The position numbers and the translations under genes are program-made. Positions 43,927 to 52,556 of a DNA stretch of 64,000 nt are shown here, one piece after another; within the stretch, counting starts at the first letter, position 1; each line of letters begins with the position of its first letter. The DNA is from Acinetobacter gyllenbergii CIP 110306 = MTCC 11365. GTDB taxonomy: Bacteria; Pseudomonadota; Gammaproteobacteria; Pseudomonadales; Moraxellaceae. The notes under the pieces are model-generated. The model saw nothing but the letters and a program-made list of their open reading frames with translations. It ran no database searches and was not told the DNA's origin. The stretch covers positions 62,001 to 126,000 of the forward strand of contig NZ_ATGG01000017.1 in NCBI RefSeq assembly GCF_000413855.1, written 5' to 3'.

Positions 43927-45255
43927 ATGGATATTTTCCAAAGCATGATGATTCTAGTAATTCTAGTCGCATGTTCATTCTTTTTATCCTTATCTGAAAT
44001 CGCGATTGCTGGATCACGAAAACTCAAACTGAAACTCATTGCCGAAAGTGGCGAAGAACGTGCAAATAAAGTCATTGAGTTACAAGAAAACTCAGCAGAC
44101 TTTTTTGCATCAACCCAAGTGGGTGTTAATGCTGTTGCGATCTTGGGCGGTATTGTCGGTGAATCCTCATTACGTCCTTACTTCCACAATTTGGCAACTG
44201 AACTTTATCCAGGACCTTGGGCAGACACGATTGGATTTAGTTTATCTTTTTTAACCGTTACCTCCCTTTTTATCTTATTTGCTGACTTAATGCCAAAACG
44301 CTTGGCAATGATCTTCCCAGAAAAACTGGCAATCAAAGTTATCAATCCCATTACCATTTTCATTAAAATCTGTAGACCTTTAGCATGGGTTATTAATATC
44401 ATTGCCAATTCAATTTTTAGAATTTTTAAAATTGATACCAAGCGCGACGACAGCATGACCTTTGATGATATTTCTGCCATCGTAAATGCAGGTGCGCAAG
44501 CAGGTGTCTTACAAAAACAAGAACATCATTTCATTGAAAATGTATTTGAGCTTGAAGAGCGTACCGTGCCATCCAGCATGACAGCACGAGAAAACATTGT
44601 TTATTTCACTTTGAATGAAGCTGAGCATAGTATTCGTCAAAAGCTGGCTGATCATCCTTATTCAAAATTCTTAATTTGTAATGAACATATCGACCAAGTT
44701 ATTGGCTATGTCGATGCCAAAGATATTTTAGTCCGTATTTTAAATAATCAGTCCTTTACGCAACTGAATGAATCGATTATCCGCAACGTTTTAATTATCC
44801 CAGACAGCCTTACGCTATCAGAACTTCTTGACCGTTTTCGCTCAACTAAAGAGAAGTTTGCAGTGGTAATCAATGAATATGCCTTAGTGGTCGGTGTGAT
44901 TACCCTCAGTGATATTATGATCACGGTTATGGGCGACTGGGTGACCCCGATGGATGAAGAACAACAGATCATTAAACGTGATAATCATTCATGGCTGATT
45001 GATGGCAGCACTCCAATTGAAGATGTAAAACATGCGCTGGCAATTGAAGAATTCCCAGAAAATGAAAATTACGAAACCATTGCTGGCTTTATCATGTATC
45101 GTCTGCGCAAGATCCCACGCCCTGCAGATGCGGTTGAATATGCTGGCTTTAAATTTGAAGTAGTCGATATCGACCACTATAAAATTGACCAATTGCTGGT
45201 CACACAAATTATCCCTAGTCTGGAAAATGACACATCTGCGATGCAAGAAGACTAA
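43927..45255 (+). CDS. CNNM/CorC-HlyC-type membrane protein (PaeA/YtfL-like)
   Basis: 442 residues: DUF21 membrane domain with about four helices (1-185, starting SMMILVILVACSFFLSLSEIAIAGSR), a CBS pair (about 205-345, e.g. EHIDQVIGYVDAKDIL and VVINEYALVVGVITLSDIM) and a C-terminal CorC_HlyC domain (about 355-435, SWLIDGSTPIEDV). Family members act in Mg/Co or polyamine export; the hemolysin name is historical. Single gene, terminated by 45268-45292. Confidence 0.92.
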   Translation: MDIFQSMMILVILVACSFFLSLSEIAIAGSRKLKLKLIAESGEERANKVIELQENSADFFASTQVGVNAVAILGGIVGESSLRPYFHNLATELYPGPWADTIGFSLSFLTVTSLFILFADLMPKRLAMIFPEKLAIKVINPITIFIKICRPLAWVINIIANSIFRIFKIDTKRDDSMTFDDISAIVNAGAQAGVLQKQEHHFIENVFELEERTVPSSMTARENIVYFTLNEAEHSIRQKLADHPYSKFLICNEHIDQVIGYVDAKDILVRILNNQSFTQLNESIIRNVLIIPDSLTLSELLDRFRSTKEKFAVVINEYALVVGVITLSDIMITVMGDWVTPMDEEQQIIKRDNHSWLIDGSTPIEDVKHALAIEEFPENENYETIAGFIMYRLRKIPRPADAVEYAGFKFEVVDIDHYKIDQLLVTQIIPSLENDTSAMQED

Positions 45256-45267
45256 GCTGAACAGTTC

Positions 45268-45292
45268 ATAAAAAAAGCCCAACAATGGGCTT
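45268..45292. terminator. Bidirectional terminator
   Basis: AAAAAAAGCCCA-ACAA-TGGGCTTTTTTT, between two convergent genes, immediately before the stop codon of the minus-strand gene at 45296. Confidence 0.9.
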
Positions 45293-45295
45293 TTT

Positions 45296-45559
45296 TTATT
45301 TCATGGCAAACCAGATCAGAGCAGCCAAAATTAAGAAGATCAAAACCAAGACTTTAATTCCACCACGACTACGCTGTACCAATTGCTCTTGGATCTGTGC
45401 CTGTTCTTGTGGATGATCTTGCAGATACTGATCAATTAAGTCTTTAGATTCCTTGAGACCTAAACCTGTTTTTTCTCGCGTGATCTTAATGGCATCAATC
45501 AATTGCCCTGCTCTAAGCACATTGAGCGCTTCTGGCGGAATCTTCGGTGCTAAGGTCAT
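45296..45559 (-). CDS. Membrane protein with a ribosomal L7/L12 C-terminal-like domain
   Basis: 87 residues. Residues 12-46 (LRAGQLIDAIKITREKTGLG LKESKDLID, split here) closely copy the L7/L12 C-terminal fold, which uses the same helix with GLGLKEAKDLV. Residues 47-68 are charged, and 69-86 (KVLVLIFLILAALIWFAM) form one membrane helix. A tail-anchored L7/L12-like domain suggests binding of a translation factor or protease adaptor at the membrane; no function is established. Monocistronic. Confidence 0.75.
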   Translation of the reverse strand: MTLAPKIPPEALNVLRAGQLIDAIKITREKTGLGLKESKDLIDQYLQDHPQEQAQIQEQLVQRSRGGIKVLVLIFLILAALIWFAMK

Positions 45560-45622
45560 AAAATTAACAATCCTTGTTATTTTCTATTGGAAACCACATC
45601 AGAGCAGGATGTTTAGAATCGC

Positions 45623-46138
45623 TTAATTTCCACCATACAATGAAATCAACTCATCAAGTACGGCTTGATAATGAATACCAATATCTTCTGCTAGGATTTT
45701 ATAAGCATTATCAAACTGAACCATCGGCCAGCCTTCTTTCCAGAATGGGAAAATATTATGCAAATCGTGTGTAACTGTCGCATCTTCACGGCCGATGGCT
45801 TGTGCAACTTGTGCTAATACCTGAGCCGTTTCAGCACCATCAATTGCTAAATAATCAATACCACGCACTTTGAGAATACGAATACGGTCTTTTTTATAAC
45901 GGATCTTTTTTGCCTGACCTGCATTCAAGCCCAATGCCAGTGTCACTGCTTCGACAAATTTTTCTTCAAAGCTCGTACTGAGTGCAACCAAAGCCTGTTT
46001 ATGTGCTTCTTGGCGACCAGCTTTTCCCCCACTACGGATCATCTCATTTGCTTCCGTATCCAGCTTATCTTTTTTCATAGACTGTAAAATGTCTAAAATT
46101 TCGATATCGCTTAAAGATTCAGGAGATTGCTCAATCAT
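45623..46138 (-). CDS. Conserved protein of unknown function
   Basis: 171 residues from ATG 46138 (MIEQSPESLSDIEILDILQS), preceded by TAGGA; the frame opens at 46156. No signal peptide or membrane helix. A basic central block (AKKIRYKKDRIRILKVRGIDY) suggests nucleic-acid contact, and the C-terminal half has THDLHNIFPFWKEGWPMVQFD. I do not recognise the family. It is on the same strand as, and upstream of, the L7/L12-like gene, 63 bases away. Confidence 0.7.
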   Translation of the reverse strand: MIEQSPESLSDIEILDILQSMKKDKLDTEANEMIRSGGKAGRQEAHKQALVALSTSFEEKFVEAVTLALGLNAGQAKKIRYKKDRIRILKVRGIDYLAIDGAETAQVLAQVAQAIGREDATVTHDLHNIFPFWKEGWPMVQFDNAYKILAEDIGIHYQAVLDELISLYGGN

Positions 46139-46311
46139 GGGAGTCCTAATACACAAAAATAAAAAAGTATTGTCTCATAAAAGCAATATTAAAGCAGAAT
46201 AAAAATTTAAAATGGTTTGCCGTCTTTACTGTATTTGTGGCACTTACTCTAGAATTCAGGTTTATGAAATCAGATCTTTTTTTAATTATTGTTTATTTAT
46301 TTGCCAAATAC

Positions 46312-46349
46312 ATTTTACCCCGATAATATTATTTTACCCAGATAAAAAT
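46312..46349 (+). repeat. Tandem 19-base repeat before the DUF2239 gene
   Basis: 46312-46330 and 46331-46349 both follow ATTTTACCC-x-GATAA-x-A-x-T, 16 of 19 bases identical. Ends 11 bases before the start codon, so it may be an operator over the promoter. Confidence 0.55.
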
Positions 46350-46360
46350 ATGTGATTAAA

Positions 46361-46909
46361 ATGAATACTCAAACCACCTACACTGCATTTAATGGCAGTA
46401 CACAGGTCGCAACTGGCCAGCCGACTGAGCTTGCGATCAAGATCAGACATCTATCTCAGGCAAATGAAAATATTTTGATTTTTAATGATCAAACAGGTCA
46501 ACAAATTGATCTTGACCTTTCGGGTTCTGAACAAGAGTTATTACAACGCTATAGCGAACCTGAGCCAACTAAACGAGTTGGAAGGCCTAAACTTGGGGTT
46601 ATTTCTCGTGAAATCACTTTACAGAAGAAGCATTGGGATTGGTTAGATCAACAAAGTGCCAGCGCATCGGCTGTGATCCGCAAGTTGATTGATAAAGAGC
46701 TGAATGATCCTAATTCTGAAAGTAATATCATGCTTGCCAAACAAGCTACTGACCGCTTTATGTCTGCGATGTTAGGCAATATGCCAAATTATGAAGAAGC
46801 AACCCGTGCTTTATATCAGGGGGATCAAGAGGTTTTCTTAAAATTAATTAAAGATTATCCTAAAGATATAAAAGAATATTTAGTTTTCAAAACACGTCAT
46901 ATTTTCTAA
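46361..46909 (+). CDS. DUF2239 family protein
   Basis: 182 residues from ATG 46361; an in-frame GTG lies at 46352. The family signature GRPKLGVISREITLQKKHWDWLDQQ followed by ASAVIRKLIDKE is present in the middle, after an N-terminal ubiquitin-like stretch (FNGSTQVATGQ, ILIFNDQTGQQIDLDLSG). The central motif looks like a ribbon-helix-helix or DNA-binding element. Function unknown. Single gene ended by 46942-46973. Confidence 0.85.
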   Translation: MNTQTTYTAFNGSTQVATGQPTELAIKIRHLSQANENILIFNDQTGQQIDLDLSGSEQELLQRYSEPEPTKRVGRPKLGVISREITLQKKHWDWLDQQSASASAVIRKLIDKELNDPNSESNIMLAKQATDRFMSAMLGNMPNYEEATRALYQGDQEVFLKLIKDYPKDIKEYLVFKTRHIF

Positions 46910-46941
46910 ATGCATTCTTTTTATCATCTGTTAAAATAACT

Positions 46942-46973
46942 TGCTCTACTCATTTCAAATGGTAGAGCATTTT
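46942..46973 (+). terminator. Terminator of the DUF2239 gene
   Basis: TGCTCTAC / GTAGAGCA, 8-bp stem with a 12-base loop, followed by TTTT. Confidence 0.8.
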
Positions 46974-46980
46974 ACAAACA

Positions 46981-46999
46981 TTTAATGACAATCATTATT
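46981..46999. promoter_or_regulatory. Fur-box-like operator upstream of the EamA transporter
   Basis: TTTAATGACAATCATTATT matches GATAATGATAATCATTATC at 15 of 19 positions, including the whole core AATGA-AATCATTAT. It lies 63 bases before the EamA start codon. Confidence 0.6.
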
Positions 47000-47062
47000 T
47001 AGTCGTCATATAAAAATTCTATTCAAAGATCTAAAAATAGAGATATAAAAAGGACAAGTTCA

Positions 47063-47965
47063 ATGGCCAAACTTAAGAATGAAAATTTCCTTTATATTGG
47101 TCTATTTGTTTTGCTCTGGGGAAGTGCTGCAATTTTTACCAAATGGGGACTTCATCATGGTGCAGCAATCCCCTTCCTGTTTTTCCGCTTTTTAATTGCT
47201 ACAGCGTTAATTTTATTCTTTTGTGCAATTTCAAAACAGCCTTTTTATCCACAAAATACCTCTTTTAAATATGTCATTCTTACCGGTTGCTTTTTAATTA
47301 CAGGTTATACCCTGTTTTATTTTTTATCGCTTGAATTTGGAATTTCCCCAGGCCTCCTTTCCACCATCCTTGCATTACAGCCTATTTTGACCTTTTTTAT
47401 AACTGAGAAAAGTTTTTCCAAAGTTAAGCTTATAGGGCTACTGCTTAGTTTTTTTGGAATCATTTGTTTGGTTTATAACAATATGTTTATCAATAAATTA
47501 TCTTTATGGGCAACGCTTGCTTCAATTATGTGCCTAGCATGTATTACGACAGGTGTGATTCTACAAAGAAAAATTTCTGAAAAACCATGGCATGTTTTAC
47601 CACTACAATATGCCATTTCTTTGATTTTCATTATTTTTATCATTCCTTTTCAATCATTTAATTTTGAGATGAATTGGGGCTTTTGGATTCCTGTTTTATA
47701 TCAAGGCATTATTGTTTCTGTTATTGCTCAACTCATTTTTTATAAATTATTACAATCAGGCAATCTGGTGAATACAACCAGCTTATTCTATCTTGTACCG
47801 CTTGTGACCTTAGTACTCGACTTTATTATTTTTAGCACTCAACTCTCTGGGTTTGACTATGTTGGAATTATCGCAATATTGAGTGGGGTTTATTTGGTAT
47901 ACCGAAAAACCATTAAAAGTAATAATATCGTAGCATTAGAAGGCTCCAAAGATACTTCACCCTAA
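47063..47965 (+). CDS. EamA/DMT-family transporter
   Basis: 300 residues with ten predicted helices in two EamA repeats (about 8-140 and 150-285): YIGLFVLLWGSAAIFTKWGL at the start of repeat 1, SIMCLACITTGVILQRKIS in repeat 2. Such carriers export or import small metabolites; the Fur-like site upstream hints at a role linked to iron, for example siderophore or metabolite export. Substrate cannot be read from the sequence. Confidence 0.88.
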   Translation: MAKLKNENFLYIGLFVLLWGSAAIFTKWGLHHGAAIPFLFFRFLIATALILFFCAISKQPFYPQNTSFKYVILTGCFLITGYTLFYFLSLEFGISPGLLSTILALQPILTFFITEKSFSKVKLIGLLLSFFGIICLVYNNMFINKLSLWATLASIMCLACITTGVILQRKISEKPWHVLPLQYAISLIFIIFIIPFQSFNFEMNWGFWIPVLYQGIIVSVIAQLIFYKLLQSGNLVNTTSLFYLVPLVTLVLDFIIFSTQLSGFDYVGIIAILSGVYLVYRKTIKSNNIVALEGSKDTSP

Positions 47966-48030
47966 TTATCTAAACAGACACAAACAATCAACTCTCAACC
48001 TCACAAACGTCATCAGATGATTTATGTAAA

Positions 48031-48060
48031 GATAAAAAAACCCGCTTACGCGGGTTTTTC
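48031..48060 (-). terminator. Terminator of cysN
   Basis: AAAAACCCGC-TTAC-GCGGGTTTTT, 10-bp stem; T run on the minus strand, also usable from the plus strand. Confidence 0.92.
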
Positions 48061-48077
48061 AAAATCAATTCAGTCGA

Positions 48078-49691
48078 TTAAAGACGAACTAACTCCACCA
48101 CTTTCTCAGCGGCTTCTTCAACCGTTTCAGCAGCAATCTCTGTATCTGTACCATCCACAGTCGTTGTGATAATAACAACGCCCGTTTCACGTAACAAGGC
48201 AATCTGCTCAACCGTTAAATTTGCTTTTGCAATGGCAACTACACCTTGTTGAATCAATAAGCTTTCTAATGCTTGAGCTTTCTCGATCAACGATGCAGAC
48301 ACACCAATTACCGCAGGTTTTTGACCTAAACGTGCCGCACGATCTTCTGCAGTCACAGGATTGCTATGCGCCGTCCATTCAACTGCAGCTTCAACCATAC
48401 CTGCACCAACAGTCACATTGCTGAGACGGTCAATAAAGATAAATGAACCAGTGTAACGGCTATCTTGATATTGATCGAAGACCACTGGCGCATCAAACTC
48501 AACCACAACATCCGCAATTGCATTCAACTCAAGCTCTTCAACTTGCGTATGTTCCAATGTATTCACATTAACACGGAAGTTAATTGCAGTGACTTTTGCT
48601 GGAACAGTTTGCGTGCCAATTTTAACGTTGTACAGCTTACCTTTCACCAACGGATGTTCATTCATCCACACCACTGAAGCACGTACACTACGTGAAATCA
48701 AAGGTTGCTCGCCTGCACGGACCAAAACGTTACCACGAGAAATATCAATTTCATCGTTTAAAGTTAACGTCACGGCTTGACCAGCAACAGCTTGTTCAAG
48801 ATTGCCATCAAAGGTGACGATTTCTTTCACCGTTGATTTTTTGCCAGATGGCAAAGCAACAATTTCATCACCAACGTTGATTTCACCCAACGCTATGGTT
48901 CCCGCGAAACCACGGAAATCGAGGTTTGGACGATTCACATATTGAACAGGGAAACGGAATTCATGTTTATTTGATTCACGTTTAATTTCCACTGATTCAA
49001 GAATGCTCATCAAGGTTTGACCCTTGTACCACGGCGTACTTGCTGATGGATTCACCACGTTATCGCCATTCAGTGCCGAGATCGGTACGAACACAATATT
49101 TTCAGGACGACGATCACCAAGTTGGCTGACGAAAGCATCATATTCAACTTGGATTTCATTGAAGCGCGCTTCAGAGAATTCCACCAAGTCCATCTTGTTA
49201 ATCGCAACCACGATATTTTTAATACCGAGCAAGCTTGCGATAAATGAGTGACGGCGCGTTTGTGTTTGCACACCATAGCGCGCATCAATCAAGATAATCG
49301 CAAGATCAGCTGTCGATGCACCGGTTGCCATGTTACGCGTATATTGTTCATGTCCTGGTGTATCTGCAATGATGAACTTACGCTTTTCTGTAGAGAAATA
49401 ACGATAAGCGACATCAATGGTAATGCCCTGCTCACGTTCAGCCTGCAAGCCATCGACCAGTAAGGCAAGGTCAGGCGCATCACCTGTGGTTCCCACTTTC
49501 TTACTGTCACGGGTCACCGCTTGCAATTGATCTTCATAAATCAATTTTGAATCATAAAGTAAACGACCAATTAAGGTACTTTTACCATCATCGACGTTAC
49601 CGCAAGTCAAAAAGCGCAATAAATCTTTTTGCTCATGTTGTTTTAAATAGCCCAAGATGTCTTGGCTAATAAGATCTGATTGATGAGACAT
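48078..49691 (-). CDS. cysN: Sulfate adenylyltransferase subunit 1 (GTPase) CysN with CysC-like tail
   Basis: 537 residues. GTPase domain: G1 [10 protein letters not shown]3 [12 protein letters not shown]4 NKMD; EF-Tu-like beta domains follow. With CysD it makes APS from sulfate and ATP, GTP hydrolysis driving the reaction. E. coli CysN is 475 residues; the extra 90 (about 448-537) begin [17 protein letters not shown], similar to the linker and first strand of APS kinase in CysNC fusions (RAALKGQKPAVLWFTG), but the P-loop GLSGAGKS is absent. It therefore looks like a vestigial kinase domain. Follows cysD by 46 bases. Confidence 0.96.
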   Translation of the reverse strand: MSHQSDLISQDILGYLKQHEQKDLLRFLTCGNVDDGKSTLIGRLLYDSKLIYEDQLQAVTRDSKKVGTTGDAPDLALLVDGLQAEREQGITIDVAYRYFSTEKRKFIIADTPGHEQYTRNMATGASTADLAIILIDARYGVQTQTRRHSFIASLLGIKNIVVAINKMDLVEFSEARFNEIQVEYDAFVSQLGDRRPENIVFVPISALNGDNVVNPSASTPWYKGQTLMSILESVEIKRESNKHEFRFPVQYVNRPNLDFRGFAGTIALGEINVGDEIVALPSGKKSTVKEIVTFDGNLEQAVAGQAVTLTLNDEIDISRGNVLVRAGEQPLISRSVRASVVWMNEHPLVKGKLYNVKIGTQTVPAKVTAINFRVNVNTLEHTQVEELELNAIADVVVEFDAPVVFDQYQDSRYTGSFIFIDRLSNVTVGAGMVEAAVEWTAHSNPVTAEDRAARLGQKPAVIGVSASLIEKAQALESLLIQQGVVAIAKANLTVEQIALLRETGVVIITTTVDGTDTEIAAETVEEAAEKVVELVRL

Positions 49692-49737
49692 TGCTCAAAA
49701 CTCCACAAAATTTTTGAAATCGAATTTGCCAAGCAGC

Positions 49738-50646
49738 TTAGAAATAACCTTCTTGCTTTTTCTTTTCCATCGAGCCCGCCTCATCATGGTCAATCATACG
49801 ACCTTGACGCTCTGAGCTCGTGGCCAAAAGCATTTCTTGGATAATTTCAGGCAAGGTATCTGCTTCAGACTCAACTGCACCCGTTAGCGGATAACAGCCA
49901 AGCGTACGGAAACGTACCGATTTCATTTGTGGAACTTCACCCTCTTTTAAACGCATACGTTCATCATCCACCATGATCAACGTACCACTACGTTCTACCA
50001 CAGGACGAACGGCAGAGAAATAAAGCGGAACGATTTGAATATTCTCTAAGTAGATATATTGCCAGATGTCTAACTCAGTCCAGTTCGACAATGGGAATAC
50101 ACGAATACTTTCGCCTTTGTTCACTTTACCGTTGTAAAGATTCCAAAGTTCTGGACGCTGGTTTTTAGGATCCCAACGATGCTTATTATCACGGAAAGAA
50201 TAAACACGTTCTTTGGCACGAGATTTTTCTTCATCACGACGTGCACCACCAAAAGCAGCATCGAACTGATACTTATCCAAAGCTTGTTTTAAACCTTGGG
50301 TTTTCATGATGTCAGTATATTTTGAACTGCCGTGATCGAACGGGTTAATCCCAGCCTCACGACCTTCTACATTTTGATGCACGATCAAATCAAAGCCATG
50401 CGTTTTCGCCATGTTGTCACGGAACGCAATCATGTCTTTAAACTTCCAACCGGTATCTACATGCAGTAGCGGGAATGGCAGTTTTGCTGGATAGAATGCT
50501 TTTAATGCCAAGTGCAGCATCACCGCTGAATCTTTACCAATCGAGTAAAGCATCACAGGGTTTTCAAATTCAGCTGCAACTTCACGAATAATATGAATAC
50601 TTTCTGCCTCAAGTTGTTTGAGGTGAGTCAATCTATTTTCAGTCAT
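49738..50646 (-). CDS. cysD: Sulfate adenylyltransferase subunit 2 CysD
   Basis: 302 residues from ATG 50646, 9 bases after a perfect AAGGAGG; a TTG at 50652 is too close to that site. PP-loop ATPase: [16 protein letters not shown]; further motifs [40 protein letters not shown] and [16 protein letters not shown]. Catalyses adenylyl transfer to sulfate. A 32-codon ORF overlaps its start by 8 bases. Confidence 0.97.
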   Translation of the reverse strand: MTENRLTHLKQLEAESIHIIREVAAEFENPVMLYSIGKDSAVMLHLALKAFYPAKLPFPLLHVDTGWKFKDMIAFRDNMAKTHGFDLIVHQNVEGREAGINPFDHGSSKYTDIMKTQGLKQALDKYQFDAAFGGARRDEEKSRAKERVYSFRDNKHRWDPKNQRPELWNLYNGKVNKGESIRVFPLSNWTELDIWQYIYLENIQIVPLYFSAVRPVVERSGTLIMVDDERMRLKEGEVPQMKSVRFRTLGCYPLTGAVESEADTLPEIIQEMLLATSSERQGRMIDHDEAGSMEKKKQEGYF

Positions 50647-50737
50647 GTACAATTTCCTCCTTATCCATGCTATCCATAAAATCTATAAGTGATATTAAAC
50701 CACCACTTTGAAGACTGTGTGGAGGAACGAGTGCCAT
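50639..50737 (-). CDS. Small ORF (32 residues) coupled to cysD
   Basis: ATG 50737 has GGAG six bases upstream; the product begins [18 protein letters not shown] and ends [12 protein letters not shown]. Its stop codon overlaps the cysD start by 8 bases, and the cysD ribosome-binding site lies inside it, so cysD translation should depend on its reading. No Cys; sequence not recognised. It could be a leader peptide or a small acidic protein. Confidence 0.5.
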   Translation of the reverse strand: MALVPPHSLQSGGLISLIDFMDSMDKEEIVHD

Positions 50738-50971
50738 AACAACTCCAATTTTTCATGATATCGATATTCTTACTTGCAGTAGAATTTGCTACTGAGTAAA
50801 GGTTATTCATTATAATAATTTAGATTGAGTTCTTTAGCTTGTTTTTTCATATCAATATGCAAAATTATGATATGAAAATAAGATTCTGGAATATCAATAC
50901 AACCAATTTCACATAAATCAAAAACAAAAAAAGAAGCCTAAAGGCTTCTTTTTTCAATCATTTAGCTTCTA
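50738..50971. other. Intergenic region before the cysD leader ORF
   Basis: Contains the Wzi-family terminator on the left and, on the minus strand, a TATAAT within ATTATTATAATGAATAACC (around 50810-50820) with no good -35, as expected for an activator-dependent (CysB-type) promoter. The CysB site cannot be defined by eye. Confidence 0.45.
50929..50957 (-). terminator. Terminator of the Wzi-family gene
   Basis: AAAAAAGAAGCC-TAAA-GGCTTCTTTTTT hairpin with T run on the minus strand. Confidence 0.9.
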
Positions 50972-52411
50972 TCAAAAACCAAACATTTTACGCTCTAATG
51001 GAATTTCTACACCAACAGAAACGCCACCATCACGCCCATTTAGATCAGAATCACTGACCCAACCATTCACTTTTAAAGGAATAGTCGGTTTTAAATAATG
51101 CGTCCAAGTCAAATCGAGGCCTTTTACGGTATCTTCTTTTGGAAATGCTGCGTTAATAGATAAGTTAGATTGGTTCACTTTGGCGTAAATCACACGACCA
51201 TTTAAACGGTTCATGAGATCAAAACGAATATCTCCACCAACCGAATACATCTGACTATCCCCACCAATAGCATGGCCTAATGAAAAACCATGTTGGTAAT
51301 AACCATCTGTGTAAACATAGTGGTTATATGACACAGCATCTACTTTTCCATTTGTACGAGTATCTGCCCATTCAGCATAAAGTTGATATGGCATATTTTT
51401 ATAAGCAGATGAGAAATCTATACCAGCCAAATACATTTTTTTAGCAGGTAACAACCCAGCTTCATCCTCACCCACATATTGCCCATACAAACCGATAGGT
51501 ACTTGCAATAATTGTTGTGTATTTAAGCGAACATCAAATCCTGCAATTTGATTCGATTTATCCGTATCATAATCAAGATTATCATTCCCTTTAATGGCAT
51601 TCCAAAGTGAGTCAAGGCTTTCTGAACGCCCTTCTCCGCCCCATTGTAAGACACGGGAAGCACCAAGCTCAAGAGCAGGAAAAGGTTGTGCGGTAACACG
51701 TAAACCTAGCAGTTTTGCATCAGGAACAGCTTTATAATCATCTAGCTGCCCTCCAAATAGTTGATATTGCCAAGGCCCAATCCAAGACAACCATTTGGTC
51801 TCAAAGGCATTTTGAACAGCACGTTGAACAGTGACACCATACACTGGACGACTCGCATCACCACGGATCAAGCTGCCGTCATGACCTGGCCCCCAGTAGG
51901 TTGGAATTTGACCCGCAATGACCCACTGGTTCCAAAGCTTACCTGCGATATATGAGCCTTCAACATTGGCATCATGTCCATTATCGATCAGTGGATCTTT
52001 CTCACCATTCACACGGAGTTTAGCATCCCAGTTTTCACCGCCTGCATTAAACTCAGCGGCAATTTGATATTGTGATTTTTGATTATCACCAAATGCTTGA
52101 GGAATCGTTTTAAGATCAGTACCTGCATGTAAACCAGCTTTTACAGTTGCGTTATCCGCTTGCAGTGCATGCACGACTGAATCAATAACTTTTTGTTGAG
52201 TCGTATTGCTCACCTTAGCTTGAGATAGAGCACGTTGAATTTCGTCACCACTCATTGGCCAAGTCGATGTACTGATTTGTATAACACCTTGTTGGTTTAA
52301 CCAATTCAGGTCCGTTCTTAAATTTTGATCATTTAACACCAGACCCTGAGCAAATACAGGAGAAGAAAGAGAGGCAAATAACGCCATATAAAGCGATTTT
52401 TTTAAAAACAT
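50972..52411 (-). CDS. Wzi-family capsule assembly outer membrane protein
   Basis: 479 residues from ATG 52411 (MFLKKSLYMALFASLSSPVFAQG, signal peptide); the frame opens at 52444. N-terminal helical part (DLNWLNQQGVIQISTSTWPMSGDEIQRAL), then an 18-strand-type barrel: YWGPGHDGSLIRGDASRPVYG, GPWQYQLFGGQLDD, LGLRVTAQPFPALELGASR are Wzi hallmarks; terminal Phe. Wzi anchors capsule at the outer surface. No capsule genes adjoin it, so it might serve another polysaccharide. Confidence 0.88.
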   Translation of the reverse strand: MFLKKSLYMALFASLSSPVFAQGLVLNDQNLRTDLNWLNQQGVIQISTSTWPMSGDEIQRALSQAKVSNTTQQKVIDSVVHALQADNATVKAGLHAGTDLKTIPQAFGDNQKSQYQIAAEFNAGGENWDAKLRVNGEKDPLIDNGHDANVEGSYIAGKLWNQWVIAGQIPTYWGPGHDGSLIRGDASRPVYGVTVQRAVQNAFETKWLSWIGPWQYQLFGGQLDDYKAVPDAKLLGLRVTAQPFPALELGASRVLQWGGEGRSESLDSLWNAIKGNDNLDYDTDKSNQIAGFDVRLNTQQLLQVPIGLYGQYVGEDEAGLLPAKKMYLAGIDFSSAYKNMPYQLYAEWADTRTNGKVDAVSYNHYVYTDGYYQHGFSLGHAIGGDSQMYSVGGDIRFDLMNRLNGRVIYAKVNQSNLSINAAFPKEDTVKGLDLTWTHYLKPTIPLKVNGWVSDSDLNGRDGGVSVGVEIPLERKMFGF

Positions 52412-52510
52412 GTCCAAACTGTTCTCAAATATATTTATGCACACATGATCGTTGGTTTATGCATACTTTTCAATCGTCAAACGAAACAATTACATTTTTT
52501 AACGGTAAAG

Positions 52511-52543
52511 AAAAAAAGCCACTTCAATGAAGTGGCTTTTTAA
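52511..52543 (-). terminator. Terminator of lysS
   Basis: AAAAAGCCACTTCA / TGAAGTGGCTTTTT stem with T run on the minus side, just after the lysS stop. Confidence 0.92.
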
Positions 52544-52556
52544 ATACATCTAAAGC

